Assembly (NCBI RefSeq): GCF_000737595.1
Contig: NZ_CP006271.1
Location: forward strand, 1,736,001-1,800,000
Reading direction: 5' to 3'
Length of the DNA: 64,000 nucleotides
DNA from: Synechococcus sp. KORDI-52
GTDB taxonomy: Bacteria > Cyanobacteriota > Cyanobacteriia > PCC-6307 > Cyanobiaceae
This document shows, one piece after another, positions 1 to 8,359 of the stretch; the first letter of the stretch is position 1; every line of letters starts with the position of its first letter. The notes beneath the pieces were generated by a model that was not told the DNA's origin, did not search any database, and saw only the letters and a program-made list of their open reading frames with translations. A program made the position numbers and the translations under genes.

Positions 1-1
1 C

Positions 2-721
2 AATGCTTTGCATATGGCGGTCATGAATCCAGCGGCACGGCTGCAACGGATTTTGGATTCCACGATTCGCCAGCAGGGCGGCCAGATCCGACTGCAGATG
101 GTGGATCAGCAGACTCGAGAAGCGGCACTGGAGCGGAGTGGTGCGCCGATGGTGGTGCTGCACCGCGAAGAGTCCGCGCCGATGCACGCTCTGCTCAGCC
201 TGGCCAACACCGAGAGTCACAACTTCACCGCTGAGGTGCTGATGCGAGAGGCAGCGGATGCCTGGGATGTGAACCGTGCGGCGCTGTCCACCACCCGTTG
301 GATGCAGGCCCAGGGAATACCCATGAAGGGGCTGAGGGTGCGTGACGGCAGCGGACTCTCGAGGGGTAACCGTCTCACCAGTCGTTCCCTTTCTGTTCTG
401 CTGTGGCGTATGGCACAACATCCTCTGGCGGCCTACTACCAGGCCTCGATGGCGATTGCCGGTCAGAGGGGAACACTGCGCAACTTTCTCCGCGGCACCT
501 CTGTTCAGGGTCGCTTCTGGGGCAAGACAGGAACCCTGACCGGGGTGCGTTCGATCTCTGGAATTCTCGCCACACCCCATGGTCCCCGCTACGTGAGCAT
601 GATCTCCAATGGCGCCTACGCGCCCAAACGGGTGATGGGTCAGATTCTGCTGGCAAGCCAGGGTGTCAGCCGTTGCCCCTCATGGAACGCAGGCGGGACG
701 CCGCACGGTGGGCCCGGCTGA
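2..721 (+). CDS. dacB: D-alanyl-D-alanine carboxypeptidase / PBP4-type endopeptidase, C-terminal part
   Basis: C-terminal two thirds or less of a class C low-molecular-weight penicillin-binding protein of the peptidase S13 family, which trims peptidoglycan cross-links in the periplasm. The frame is open to the left edge, so the start and the SxxK nucleophile motif lie outside the window. Visible here are the SxN motif (Ser-His-Asn, codons from base 215) and the KTG motif (in WGKTGTLTG, bases 524-532) followed by a typical S13 strand (GVRSISGILA). The last 56 bp overlap the end of the converging coiled-coil gene, and the last 20 or so residues (Gly, Pro and Ser rich) look unlike the family core. 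The family call is firm; the exact substrate is not known from sequence. Confidence 0.88.
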   Translation, partial: NALHMAVMNPAARLQRILDSTIRQQGGQIRLQMVDQQTREAALERSGAPMVVLHREESAPMHALLSLANTESHNFTAEVLMREAADAWDVNRAALSTTRWMQAQGIPMKGLRVRDGSGLSRGNRLTSRSLSVLLWRMAQHPLAAYYQASMAIAGQRGTLRNFLRGTSVQGRFWGKTGTLTGVRSISGILATPHGPRYVSMISNGAYAPKRVMGQILLASQGVSRCPSWNAGGTPHGGPG

Positions 722-1685
722 TGGGCACCGTCTTGGAATCGTCCCCTCCACTGGATGCAGGGGACGCTGATCGGATCGTCTGAATTTTGGACAGTTCCTG
801 CCGGCCGGCCATTACCACCTGAGCCATTTCCTTCAAACGCACTTCCAGCTCACCCAGCGTCTGTTCTGCATAACGGTTGGCGCCGTCCTGAACGCCAGCA
901 GCTTCTTGACGACTGCGTTGAATGAGCGACTCGCATTGCTGCTGAGTCTGCTGACGGAACTGCAGTGCATCGTTGTGGATCCGCTCGGCCTCGTCGCGGC
1001 CCTCCTTCTGTAGCCGAAGGGCCTCCAGGCGAATGGTCTCAAGATCCTGCAAGGCCTGCTGACGGTTGGCTTCATGCTGATCAGCATGTTGACGTTTCAG
1101 CTCAACAGCCGTTTTCTCAATCTGCTGGATCTGCTGTTGAGCCTGTTGGCGGGTGGCTTCGAGTCGCTCGGCGTGCTGACGCTTCAGCTCAATCGCTTCC
1201 TGATCCAGTTGCTGGCGACGCTCGAGGGCTTCCTGCTCCAGCTCCTGGCGACGGGCAGCGAACTGTTGCTCCAACTGCGCAAGCTTGCTCTGCATCTCCT
1301 GCTCCAACTTGGCACCCTGCTGTCGCGTGGTCTGCAGGAGTTGCTCACACTGCTGGCGGGTCTGATCACGCAACTCATTCACCTGCCGCTCCGCCTCCTG
1401 ACGAATGGCAGCGTTGTTCACCAGCTGTTCGCGCTGGCGCTGCGCCTGCTGAACAATGTCATCGGCACTTTTGCGGGCGGTGTTGATGAACTCATCACGC
1501 CGATCAATCAATTTCACGGCCCGCTCCAGTTCCTGGGGCAAAGCATCCCGAACGGCATCAAGAAGCTCGACGGCATCGGTTTCGTTCACCAGCCGTCCAC
1601 CGGTGAACGGCAGTCGACTGCCCTCGAGCACAACCTCCTCCAGCTGATCGAGTTGATCGAGAACGGTGAACCGGACGTCGTTCAT
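666..1685 (-). CDS. Coiled-coil protein, DivIVA/Cdv3-like
   Basis: A 339-residue protein dominated by one long Gln/Glu/Arg-rich coiled coil from about residue 70 to 300. A short N-terminal globular part (residues 1-65, with LLDAVRDALPQEL) and a basic tail (RAASRLRSMRGNG) flank it. The N-terminal segment followed by a coiled coil resembles the cyanobacterial DivIVA homologue Cdv3, which acts in cell division; that is a family-level inference. The ATG at 1685 is chosen because it starts just after the coaD stop at 1687; a longer in-frame version to 1769 would run into coaD. The coil holds a recognisable internal repeat, (I/V)ELKRQHA followed by EA.RQQA, at about residues 163-210. It is probably co-transcribed with coaD. 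Confidence 0.7.
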   Translation of the reverse strand: MNDVRFTVLDQLDQLEEVVLEGSRLPFTGGRLVNETDAVELLDAVRDALPQELERAVKLIDRRDEFINTARKSADDIVQQAQRQREQLVNNAAIRQEAERQVNELRDQTRQQCEQLLQTTRQQGAKLEQEMQSKLAQLEQQFAARRQELEQEALERRQQLDQEAIELKRQHAERLEATRQQAQQQIQQIEKTAVELKRQHADQHEANRQQALQDLETIRLEALRLQKEGRDEAERIHNDALQFRQQTQQQCESLIQRSRQEAAGVQDGANRYAEQTLGELEVRLKEMAQVVMAGRQELSKIQTIRSASPASSGGDDSKTVPISRAHRAASRLRSMRGNG

Positions 1686-1686
1686 C

Positions 1687-2178
1687 TCAGCTGGCGGAGA
1701 AAGCTGAATTAAAGAGCCTGTTGAGGTCCTTCGCCACCTCTGGCGGCACCATATGGTCGATCGATCCACCGAAACGGGCCACTTCCTTCACAACAGAGCT
1801 GCTGAGAAAGCTGTGGCGCGCCGTGGTGGCCATAAACACCGTCTCCAGATCCTCCGCTAAGGAGCGGTTGGTGTGGGCGATCTGCAGTTCGTATTCGAAG
1901 TCACTCATCGCTCGCAGGCCCCTCAGGATCAGGTCGGCGCGATGGGTGACGGCACAGTTGACGGTGAGGCCATCGAAACTGATCACCTCAACGCCGGAGA
2001 GATGGCGCGTCGCGGTGCGGATCTGTTCGATCCGTGCTTCGACGCTGAACGCAGGCCGCTTGCTCGGATTGCTGAGCACCGCAACGACCACCTCACCAAA
2101 CAGGCTCACGGCCCGCTCGATCAGGTCCATATGACCATTGGTGAGAGGGTCGAAACTGCCGGGGTAGAGAGCCCGCAT
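1687..2178 (-). CDS. coaD: Phosphopantetheine adenylyltransferase
   Basis: Catalyses the penultimate step of coenzyme A synthesis, adenylylating 4'-phosphopantetheine in the cytoplasm. The 163-residue length is normal for CoaD. The nucleotidyltransferase signature is at the N-terminus ([16 protein letters not shown], residues 5-20, with the GH dipeptide), and [11 protein letters not shown] stands at the place of the family's ISSTxxR motif. It heads a minus-strand pair with the coiled-coil gene (1 bp gap) and diverges from the flavin reductase-like gene across about 70 bp, which must hold both promoters. Confidence 0.96.
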   Translation of the reverse strand: MRALYPGSFDPLTNGHMDLIERAVSLFGEVVVAVLSNPSKRPAFSVEARIEQIRTATRHLSGVEVISFDGLTVNCAVTHRADLILRGLRAMSDFEYELQIAHTNRSLAEDLETVFMATTARHSFLSSSVVKEVARFGGSIDHMVPPEVAKDLNRLFNSAFSAS

Positions 2179-2247
2179 CGGGAATCAGCGATGGGCGGAT
2201 CCTATGCAGCGGATCGCTGTTTAGATTTCAGCCAACGCATCCGTGCC

Positions 2248-2730
2248 ATGAGCCTCGACGTCGACGCCAAGAAGGTCCTGCTTCGCAAGATCCCCCACGG
2301 ACTCTTCATCTGCGGCGTGCGCAACGGCGATGAGGTGAACGGTTTCACGGCCAGCTGGGTGACCCAGGGATCGTTCGAACCGCCGTTGGTGGTGATGGGC
2401 GTTCGGGCTGACAGCAGCAGTCACGCCATCATCGAGGCCACCGGCAGTTTCTCCCTCAACGTGCTGCGGGCCGATCAGAAAGATCTGGCAGCCGTGTTTT
2501 TCAAGCCCCAGAAGGCGCTCGGTGGTCGCTTTGAAGCAGCACCCTTCGAGGAAGGTGAACTTGGTCTTCCCCTGCTCACCGATGCCGTCGGTGGTGTGGA
2601 GTGCGAGCTCGTGGGTTCGATCAAGCACGGTGACCACACCGTCTTTGTGGGAGAAGTGAAAACGGCGCGTCTGATCGCCGATGGCGAGGCTCTTAACCTG
2701 GCCAGCACTGGCTGGAACTACGGCGGCTGA
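2248..2730 (+). CDS. Flavin reductase-like FMN-binding protein
   Basis: A 160-residue protein of the flavin reductase-like (FMN-binding split barrel) family. It starts with a short lead and then the typical first strand and loop (LLRKIPHGLFICGVRNGDE), followed by NGFTASWVTQGSFEPP, where the family binds FMN, and a C-terminal strand VFVGEVKTARL. In cyanobacteria such domains occur alone or fused to diflavin flavoproteins; here it is stand-alone. The ATG at 2248 is preferred because residues upstream of it in the same frame do not look like the family. It lies 9 bp upstream of uvrC, so the two are probably one transcript. The physiological electron acceptor cannot be told from sequence. Confidence 0.85.
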   Translation: MSLDVDAKKVLLRKIPHGLFICGVRNGDEVNGFTASWVTQGSFEPPLVVMGVRADSSSHAIIEATGSFSLNVLRADQKDLAAVFFKPQKALGGRFEAAPFEEGELGLPLLTDAVGGVECELVGSIKHGDHTVFVGEVKTARLIADGEALNLASTGWNYGG

Positions 2731-2739
2731 GCTGTCCTG

Positions 2740-4725
2740 GTGGATGCCGCCTCCAGTGCACCGCTGCTGACGCAGCCCGAGCGTCTTGAATGCCGCCTGA
2801 AGGAGATCCCTGCTGAGCCGGGTTGCTATCTGATGCGGGACGGCGACGACCGGATCCTCTACGTCGGCAAATCGAAGGCTTTGCGCAGCCGCGTGCGCAG
2901 CTATTTCCGCAGCCGCCACGATCTGTCGCCAAGGATCCGGCTGATGACCCGCCAGGTCTGTGAGATCGAATTCATCGTCACCGACAGCGAGGCGGAGGCC
3001 CTCGTTCTCGAATCCAACCTGATCAAAAACCATCAGCCGCACTTCAACGTGTTGCTGAAAGACGACAAGAAATATCCCTACCTCTGCATTACCTGGAGTG
3101 AGGCCTACCCACGGATTTTCATCACCCGTCGCCGTCGCTTCCGCAGCCCTCTCGATCGCTTTTACGGTCCTTATGTCGATGTCGGCCTGCTGCGCCGCAC
3201 CCTGTTCCTGGTGAAGAGGGTGTTCCCGCTTCGGCAACGGCCACGACCGATGTACCCCGATCGCACGTGCCTCAACTACAGCATTGGGCGCTGTCCGGGG
3301 GTCTGCCAGGAAAAAATCAGCTCAGAGGACTATCACCGCACACTGCGCAAGGTGGCGATGGTGTTCCAGGGACGCAGTGATGAACTGCAGCAGCTGCTTC
3401 AGGAGCAAATGGAGCGGTATGCCGAGCGGATGGACTACGAATCCGCGGCCCGGGTTCGTGATCAACTTCAGGGGCTGGATCAGCTCACCGCCGACCAGAA
3501 GATGAGTTTGCCGGACTCCTCCGTGAGTCGGGATGTGCTGGCCCTTGCCTTCGATGAACGCTTGGCGGCCGTGCAGCTGTTTCAGATGCGCGCTGGGAAG
3601 TTGGTGGGACGTCTCGGCTACACCGCCGACGCTTCAGGCCTGGAACCGGGACTGATTCTGCAACGGGTGATCGAAGAGCACTACAGCCAGGTGGACTCCG
3701 TTGAGGTGCCCCCCCAGCTGTTGGTGCAGCACGCTCTGCCCCAGCAGACATTGATGGAGGAATGGCTCTCGGAACAGCGGGAGCGCCGGGTTCAGATCCA
3801 CTGCCCGCAGCGCCAGCAGAAGGCTGACCTGATTGAACTGGTGCAGCGCAATGCGGAGTTTGAGTTGCTCCGCGCCAAGCAGGGTCAGGAGAAGCAGTCG
3901 TTGGCCACGGAGGATCTGGCCCAACTGCTGGAGTTGCCGACCCCGCCGCGGCGGATCGAGGGGTACGACATCAGCCACATCCAGGGCAGTGATGCGGTGG
4001 CCTCCCAGGTGGTGTTCATCGACGGACTGCCCGCCAAGCAGCACTACCGCAAGTACAAGATCCGCAGCAGCAGCATCCGCGCCGGCCACAGCGACGACTT
4101 CATGGCGATGGCGGAGATCATGCGCCGCCGTTTTCGGCGCTGGGCCCGAGCCAAGGCGGAGGGGGTGGATGTGGGTGCCCTGCGTCACAAAGGCGGCAGT
4201 GCCTTGCAGACCGACGGCCTCAATGACTGGCCTGATGTGGTGATGATTGACGGCGGTAAAGGCCAGCTTTCGGCAGTGATGGAGGCCCTGCGGGAGTTGG
4301 ATCTTCACGAGGATCTCAACGTGTGCTCCCTTGCCAAGCAGCGTGAAGAGGTGTTTCTCCCCGGCGAAAGCCAGCCGCTGGAGAGTGAACCGGATCAGCT
4401 CGGGGTTGTGCTTCTTCGCCGCCTGCGGGACGAAGCCCACCGTTTCGCCGTCAGCTTCCACCGCCAGCAACGGGGTGAACGGATGAAGCGTTCACGCCTC
4501 TCGGACATCCCCGGGGTTGGGCCCAAGCGGGTCAAGGATCTCTTGGCTCACTTCCATTCGATTGATGCCATCCAACTGGCATCGGTTGAGACCTTGTCGA
4601 AGGCCCCTGGGGTGGGCCCGGCGCTGGCACGCGACATCCACGATTTCTTTCATCCTTCCGACGATGGCAGCGACGCTGATGCCAGGACTGCTTTAGAAGA
4701 GCAGCCTCAGGGACTCTCCGCATGA
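2740..4725 (+). CDS. uvrC: Excinuclease ABC subunit C
   Basis: Makes both incisions flanking a bulky DNA lesion in UvrABC nucleotide excision repair. The 661-residue protein has all expected parts: an N-terminal GIY-YIG nuclease (GCY at residues 28-30 and YVGKS at 41-45), a UVR motif binding UvrB near residues 210-240 ([19 protein letters not shown]), an RNase H-like second nuclease in the middle ([18 protein letters not shown]), and a C-terminal double helix-hairpin-helix ([13 protein letters not shown] and [12 protein letters not shown]). Translation seems to begin at a GTG. The stop overlaps the next gene's ATG (ATGA), which suggests translational coupling to the small secreted protein downstream. 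Confidence 0.97.
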   Translation: MDAASSAPLLTQPERLECRLKEIPAEPGCYLMRDGDDRILYVGKSKALRSRVRSYFRSRHDLSPRIRLMTRQVCEIEFIVTDSEAEALVLESNLIKNHQPHFNVLLKDDKKYPYLCITWSEAYPRIFITRRRRFRSPLDRFYGPYVDVGLLRRTLFLVKRVFPLRQRPRPMYPDRTCLNYSIGRCPGVCQEKISSEDYHRTLRKVAMVFQGRSDELQQLLQEQMERYAERMDYESAARVRDQLQGLDQLTADQKMSLPDSSVSRDVLALAFDERLAAVQLFQMRAGKLVGRLGYTADASGLEPGLILQRVIEEHYSQVDSVEVPPQLLVQHALPQQTLMEEWLSEQRERRVQIHCPQRQQKADLIELVQRNAEFELLRAKQGQEKQSLATEDLAQLLELPTPPRRIEGYDISHIQGSDAVASQVVFIDGLPAKQHYRKYKIRSSSIRAGHSDDFMAMAEIMRRRFRRWARAKAEGVDVGALRHKGGSALQTDGLNDWPDVVMIDGGKGQLSAVMEALRELDLHEDLNVCSLAKQREEVFLPGESQPLESEPDQLGVVLLRRLRDEAHRFAVSFHRQQRGERMKRSRLSDIPGVGPKRVKDLLAHFHSIDAIQLASVETLSKAPGVGPALARDIHDFFHPSDDGSDADARTALEEQPQGLSA

Positions 4726-5009
4726 TTCGTCATCTCTGCATGGCTCTGGCAGGAGTGCTTCTTTTCGCCACTCCGGTCTGGGCGTCTCCCGGCCTGTGCA
4801 CGGGGCCCGTGTGTGCCGATGGCATCACCCGCAGCGCCAAGAACCACTGGCAGTTGGTGTTGCGGCTCAATGACCAGCAGGGCCATCGCGAAAAAGTGGT
4901 GATGAATTGCCGTGCTGGCCAGCTAAGCCCCATGGCAGGACCCGTCGATCGCGCCTATGCCACAGCGCTTGGCCGTCGTGCCTGCCGTCTTGCTGGGGAG
5001 GGCAGCTGA
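4722..5009 (+). CDS. Small secreted protein of unknown function
   Basis: A 95-residue product with a clear signal peptide: basic start, hydrophobic core [14 protein letters not shown], then a likely cleavage before SPGLC. The mature part is about 70 residues and has four cysteines (two close together in LCTGPVC), which may form disulphides in the periplasm. No family is recognised. Its ATG lies within the uvrC stop (ATGA) and it ends 2 bp before the photolyase-family start, so it sits inside a DNA-repair operon. Whether it has anything to do with repair is unknown; tight packing may be the only link. Confidence 0.7.
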   Translation: MIRHLCMALAGVLLFATPVWASPGLCTGPVCADGITRSAKNHWQLVLRLNDQQGHREKVVMNCRAGQLSPMAGPVDRAYATALGRRACRLAGEGS

Positions 5010-5011
5010 CG

Positions 5012-6508
5012 GTGGATCTCAGTCTTGTTTTTCCCCATCAGTTGTTTGAGCAGCATCCTGCGCTTCGGCCGGGGCGGGTCGTGGCCCTGATCGAGGATCC
5101 GCTGCTGTTCGGTTGCGATCCCCGCTGGCCGATCCAGGTGCATCGGCAGCGACTGCTTTTGCATCGGGCCTCGATGAATGCCTACGCCGAGATGCTTCAG
5201 GCCAGGGGCTTTACCGTGTTGCGGGTGCTGCAGGGGCAGGCGGCCAGCACGGCTGAGATCCTCGGTGATCTGCTCGAGCAGGGCTACCGGGCCTTTCATC
5301 TGGCGGATCCGGTGGACGATGTTCTGACCCGGCGGATCTCCGCCTTCGCGTCACGCCATGGCTGTGGTCTGGAGATCGTCGCCACCCCGATGCTGCTTAC
5401 CCCAGATGCCGTCATCGAGGACCATTTCGGTTCCGGCAAGAAGCCCCTAATGGGTCGCTTCTACGAGATGCAGCGCAAGCGACTGGACCTGCTGATCGAT
5501 CTTGATGGTGGTCCTGTCGGTGGCCGCTGGAGTTTCGATGCCGACAACCGCAAGAAGCTCCCCAAGGGAATCCTGGTTCCAGAGCCCCCTGCCGAACGCT
5601 CGAGCGGCTCGGTTGCCCTCGTTGAGGCTGCACGGCAGCAGCTGATCGGGGAGGGTGTGGCCGGCATCGGCAGCTGGGACGGGTTCCATTACCCCGTCAC
5701 CCATGGCGATGCAGCCCGTTGGTTGGATCAATTCCTCGAACAACGCCTGCGCCAGTTCGGGGCTTACGAAGATGCGATCAGCGCCCAGCACCAGGTGATG
5801 TGGCACAGCGTGCTCACGCCGATGCTCAACATCGGTCTGCTCACGCCGCAGCAGGTGCTGGATCGAACGCTGGAGCGGGCTGAAGCCGGTGACATCCCCT
5901 TCAATTCACTGGAGGGCTTTCTGCGTCAGATCGTCGGCTGGCGGGAGTTCATGGCGGCGATGTACCGACGCCATGGGGTGGAGATGCGCAAGGGCAATTT
6001 CTGGGGCTTCGACGATCGGCCGATCCCTTCCGCCTTCTACACCGCATCCACTGGTCTGGCCCCGATTGATGACGCCATCCGTCATGCCCTTGAGACCGGG
6101 TATTGCCATCACATCGAACGCCTGATGTTGCTGGGCAATGTGATGCTCCTCTGCGGATTCCATCCAACCCGGATCTACACCTGGTTCATGGAGCTGTTCG
6201 TGGATGCCTACGACTGGGTGATGGTGCCCAACGTCTACGGCATGAGTCAGTTCGCTGATGGTGGCATCTTCACCACCAAGCCCTATCTCTCCGGCTCGAA
6301 CTACGTGCGCAAGATGTCGGATTACCGCAAAGGTGAGTGGTGTGACACCTGGGATGGCCTGTTCTGGACGTTCATCCATCGCCATCAGGACTTCTTCCGG
6401 CGCCAATACCGCCTCGCGATGATGGCCCGCAACCTGGATCGCATGGCTCCCGACGTTCTGTTGGCCCATCAGCGCCGGGCCAGCGATTTTCTTGACGCGC
6501 TCACCTGA
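5012..6508 (+). CDS. Cryptochrome/photolyase family protein, PhrB-related
   Basis: A 498-residue flavoprotein of the cryptochrome/photolyase superfamily, closest in pattern to the prokaryotic (6-4) photolyase/FeS-BCP group. Visible are the N-terminal Rossmann-like antenna domain (DLSLVFPHQLF onward) and the FAD/DNA-binding helical domain with HHIERLMLLGN, VPNVYGMSQFADGG and KPYLSGSNYVRKMSDY. The stretch that carries clustered [4Fe-4S] cysteines in PhrB reads SDYRKGEWCDTWDGLFW here and has a single Cys, so the cluster is probably absent. The GTG at 5012, 2 bp after the previous stop, is chosen because the product then begins directly at the first strand. It could be a photolyase or a photoreceptor; sequence alone does not decide. 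Confidence 0.88.
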   Translation: MDLSLVFPHQLFEQHPALRPGRVVALIEDPLLFGCDPRWPIQVHRQRLLLHRASMNAYAEMLQARGFTVLRVLQGQAASTAEILGDLLEQGYRAFHLADPVDDVLTRRISAFASRHGCGLEIVATPMLLTPDAVIEDHFGSGKKPLMGRFYEMQRKRLDLLIDLDGGPVGGRWSFDADNRKKLPKGILVPEPPAERSSGSVALVEAARQQLIGEGVAGIGSWDGFHYPVTHGDAARWLDQFLEQRLRQFGAYEDAISAQHQVMWHSVLTPMLNIGLLTPQQVLDRTLERAEAGDIPFNSLEGFLRQIVGWREFMAAMYRRHGVEMRKGNFWGFDDRPIPSAFYTASTGLAPIDDAIRHALETGYCHHIERLMLLGNVMLLCGFHPTRIYTWFMELFVDAYDWVMVPNVYGMSQFADGGIFTTKPYLSGSNYVRKMSDYRKGEWCDTWDGLFWTFIHRHQDFFRRQYRLAMMARNLDRMAPDVLLAHQRRASDFLDALT

Positions 6509-6543
6509 GCCCTGCGTAAGGTCGCTCCAGATCAGTCGTGTTG

Positions 6544-7116
6544 ATGACGTTTTCGCCCGAGGCCTACCTCTGGTTCAAGACCCTGCACATCGTTGGGGTT
6601 GTGGTGTGGTTTGCGGGCCTGTTCTATCTGGTGCGCCTGTTCATTTATCACGTTGAAACCGAGGAACTGGCGCCGGAACTGCAGCAGCCGTTCCGCGATC
6701 AGTACACCTTGATGGAGAAACGCCTCGCCAACATCATCACCACGCCGGGAATGGCTGTGGCGGTGTCGATGGCCATCGGGTTGCTGTTGGCTCAGCCCTC
6801 CTGGCTTCAGCAGGGCTGGATGCACGCCAAGCTGGGTTTCGTGGCGGCCCTGCTGGCTTATCACGTCTTCTGTTACCGGCTGATGGGCCAACTCCAAGCC
6901 GGCACCTGTGCCTGGTCGGGCAAGCAGCTGCGCGCTCTGAATGAGCTGCCCACGCTGCTGCTGGTGATCGTGGTGATGCTGGTGGTGTTCAAAACGCAGT
7001 TCCCTACCAGCGCAGCGACCTGGTTCATTGTCGCCCTGGTGGTGTTCATGGCCGCATCAATTCAGTTCTATGCCCGCTGGCGCCGCCTGCGGGCCGAAGC
7101 CTCCGCCAAAGCCTGA
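6544..7116 (+). CDS. hemJ: Protoporphyrinogen IX oxidase HemJ
   Basis: Membrane enzyme that oxidises protoporphyrinogen IX to protoporphyrin IX, the last shared step of haem and chlorophyll synthesis in most cyanobacteria. The 190-residue protein has four or five transmembrane helices and conserved HemJ features: FKTLHIVGVVVWFAGLFYL with a helix-I His, MEKRLANIITTPGM, and WMHAKLGFV with another conserved His. The ATG at 6544 is preferred; a GTG two codons upstream is also possible. It is followed after 1 bp by the PHP-domain gene, so the two probably share a transcript. Confidence 0.93.
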   Translation: MTFSPEAYLWFKTLHIVGVVVWFAGLFYLVRLFIYHVETEELAPELQQPFRDQYTLMEKRLANIITTPGMAVAVSMAIGLLLAQPSWLQQGWMHAKLGFVAALLAYHVFCYRLMGQLQAGTCAWSGKQLRALNELPTLLLVIVVMLVVFKTQFPTSAATWFIVALVVFMAASIQFYARWRRLRAEASAKA

Positions 7117-7117
7117 G

Positions 7118-7777
7118 ATGACGGCTGAGATGCCCCACCCCCTCCAAGCTGTTCTCGAACAAGTGGGGCCGTCGAGCTGTCCCACGACGTATAACTTTCA
7201 CTGCCACACCGTTTGCAGTGACGGCAGCCTCGAACCGATCGAGCTCATCCAGCAGGCCACCGAGCGGGGGCTCAAGCACCTGGCGGTGACGGATCACCAC
7301 AGCAGCCATGCCCACCGTGAGATCCAGGGCTGGCTGGATCAGCGGCGTGCCAGTGGTGTTGAGGTGCCCACGGTCTGGAGCGGCATGGAAATCAGTGCAC
7401 TGCTGAAGGGGTGCCTCGTTCATGTGCTCGCCCTTGGCTTCGAGCTCAACCACCCTGCGCTCCAGCCCTACAACCGTGGTGATGCCGTCGTCGGTGAATC
7501 GCTAAGGGCTGAGGCGGTGGTTAAAGCCATCCATGACGCCGGTGGATTGGCAGTGTTGGCCCATCCCGCCCGTTACCGCCTTGGCCATGACGTGCTGATC
7601 GATGAGGCGGCCCGGCTTGGTTTCGATGGCGGTGAAGCCTGGTACGACTACGACATGCAACCAACCTGGTCCGCCAGCCCGTTGATCTGCGAGGCCATCG
7701 ATCGTCAGCTGAGCAACCTTGGCCTTTTGCGTACGTGTGGCACCGATACCCATGGAATTGACCTTTGCGGCCGCTAA
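7118..7777 (+). CDS. PHP domain metal-dependent phosphoesterase
   Basis: A 219-residue PHP-domain protein of the type related to nucleoside 3',5'-bisphosphate or RNA phosphoesterases such as YciV/TrpH. The metal-binding motifs are in order: FHCHTVCSDGS (HxH, residues 22-32), VTDHHSS, a Glu in WSGMEIS, VLAHPARY, and the C-terminal CGTDTHG. The start is the ATG 1 bp after the hemJ stop; another in-frame ATG lies four codons on. Substrate is not predictable from these motifs alone. Confidence 0.88.
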   Translation: MTAEMPHPLQAVLEQVGPSSCPTTYNFHCHTVCSDGSLEPIELIQQATERGLKHLAVTDHHSSHAHREIQGWLDQRRASGVEVPTVWSGMEISALLKGCLVHVLALGFELNHPALQPYNRGDAVVGESLRAEAVVKAIHDAGGLAVLAHPARYRLGHDVLIDEAARLGFDGGEAWYDYDMQPTWSASPLICEAIDRQLSNLGLLRTCGTDTHGIDLCGR

Positions 7778-7804
7778 GTTCATTCCATCTCAGTTCCGGT
7801 CGAC

Positions 7805-8359
7805 ATGGGCTTCTTGGATCGTCTGCTGAAAAAGGATTCCGCAGATTCCGACTCCACGATTCAGCCGCGCAAGCCAGCGAAGGAGAAGCCAGCCGAGTTC
7901 TTCCTTGATGCTGATGCTTCCTCTTCCCTGGGGGATGTGAATTACATGCGCGAGTCGAAGACGATTCGCCGCACCTTCCCCGGCACGGCCGCAAGCCCCG
8001 GAACGAAGGAACAGATCATGGAGGTGGCTGCCGAAACCGAGAAGCTTGAAAAGAGGAGCGATGGCCTTGGTGGTGTGGTCAAGAAGGAAGAATCAATCAC
8101 CCTCAACGCGGGCATCCCCACACCGGTGAAGAAAACCTTCGCTACGCAGGTGAGCACCGAAGAGATGAGCAAGCGCCTCAAGGGCACCGCCATCACCGGT
8201 GTGAACACGCCTGCTCCCGCAGATGCTGCTCCCGTCGGCCGCAAGGAACAGTTGAAGCCCAAGGAGGAACCGGTTGCCAAGGCGGGTTCCGCTGAGCCAT
8301 CTTCCAAGCCTGGATCCATCGATCCATTCCGTCAGATGGTCCGAGATCTCAACAAATAA
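7805..8359 (+). CDS. Conserved hypothetical protein, low complexity
   Basis: A 184-residue hydrophilic protein I cannot assign to a named family. It begins MGFLDRLLKKD, a short amphipathic helix. It then has a motif-like centre, NYMRESKTIRRTFPGT at about residues 47-62, and a Lys/Glu/Ala/Pro-rich, probably disordered second half that ends IDPFRQMVRDLNK. No signal peptide or membrane segment is seen. The last 11 bp overlap the end of cobN on the other strand. Length, own start region and lack of shadowing by a real gene support it as coding. Confidence 0.7.
   Translation: MGFLDRLLKKDSADSDSTIQPRKPAKEKPAEFFLDADASSSLGDVNYMRESKTIRRTFPGTAASPGTKEQIMEVAAETEKLEKRSDGLGGVVKKEESITLNAGIPTPVKKTFATQVSTEEMSKRLKGTAITGVNTPAPADAAPVGRKEQLKPKEEPVAKAGSAEPSSKPGSIDPFRQMVRDLNK

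Noticed and set aside
2221-3237. 338-codon minus-strand frame opposite the flavin reductase and uvrC
   Set aside because: It spans two well-supported genes and the gap between them, and has no motif.
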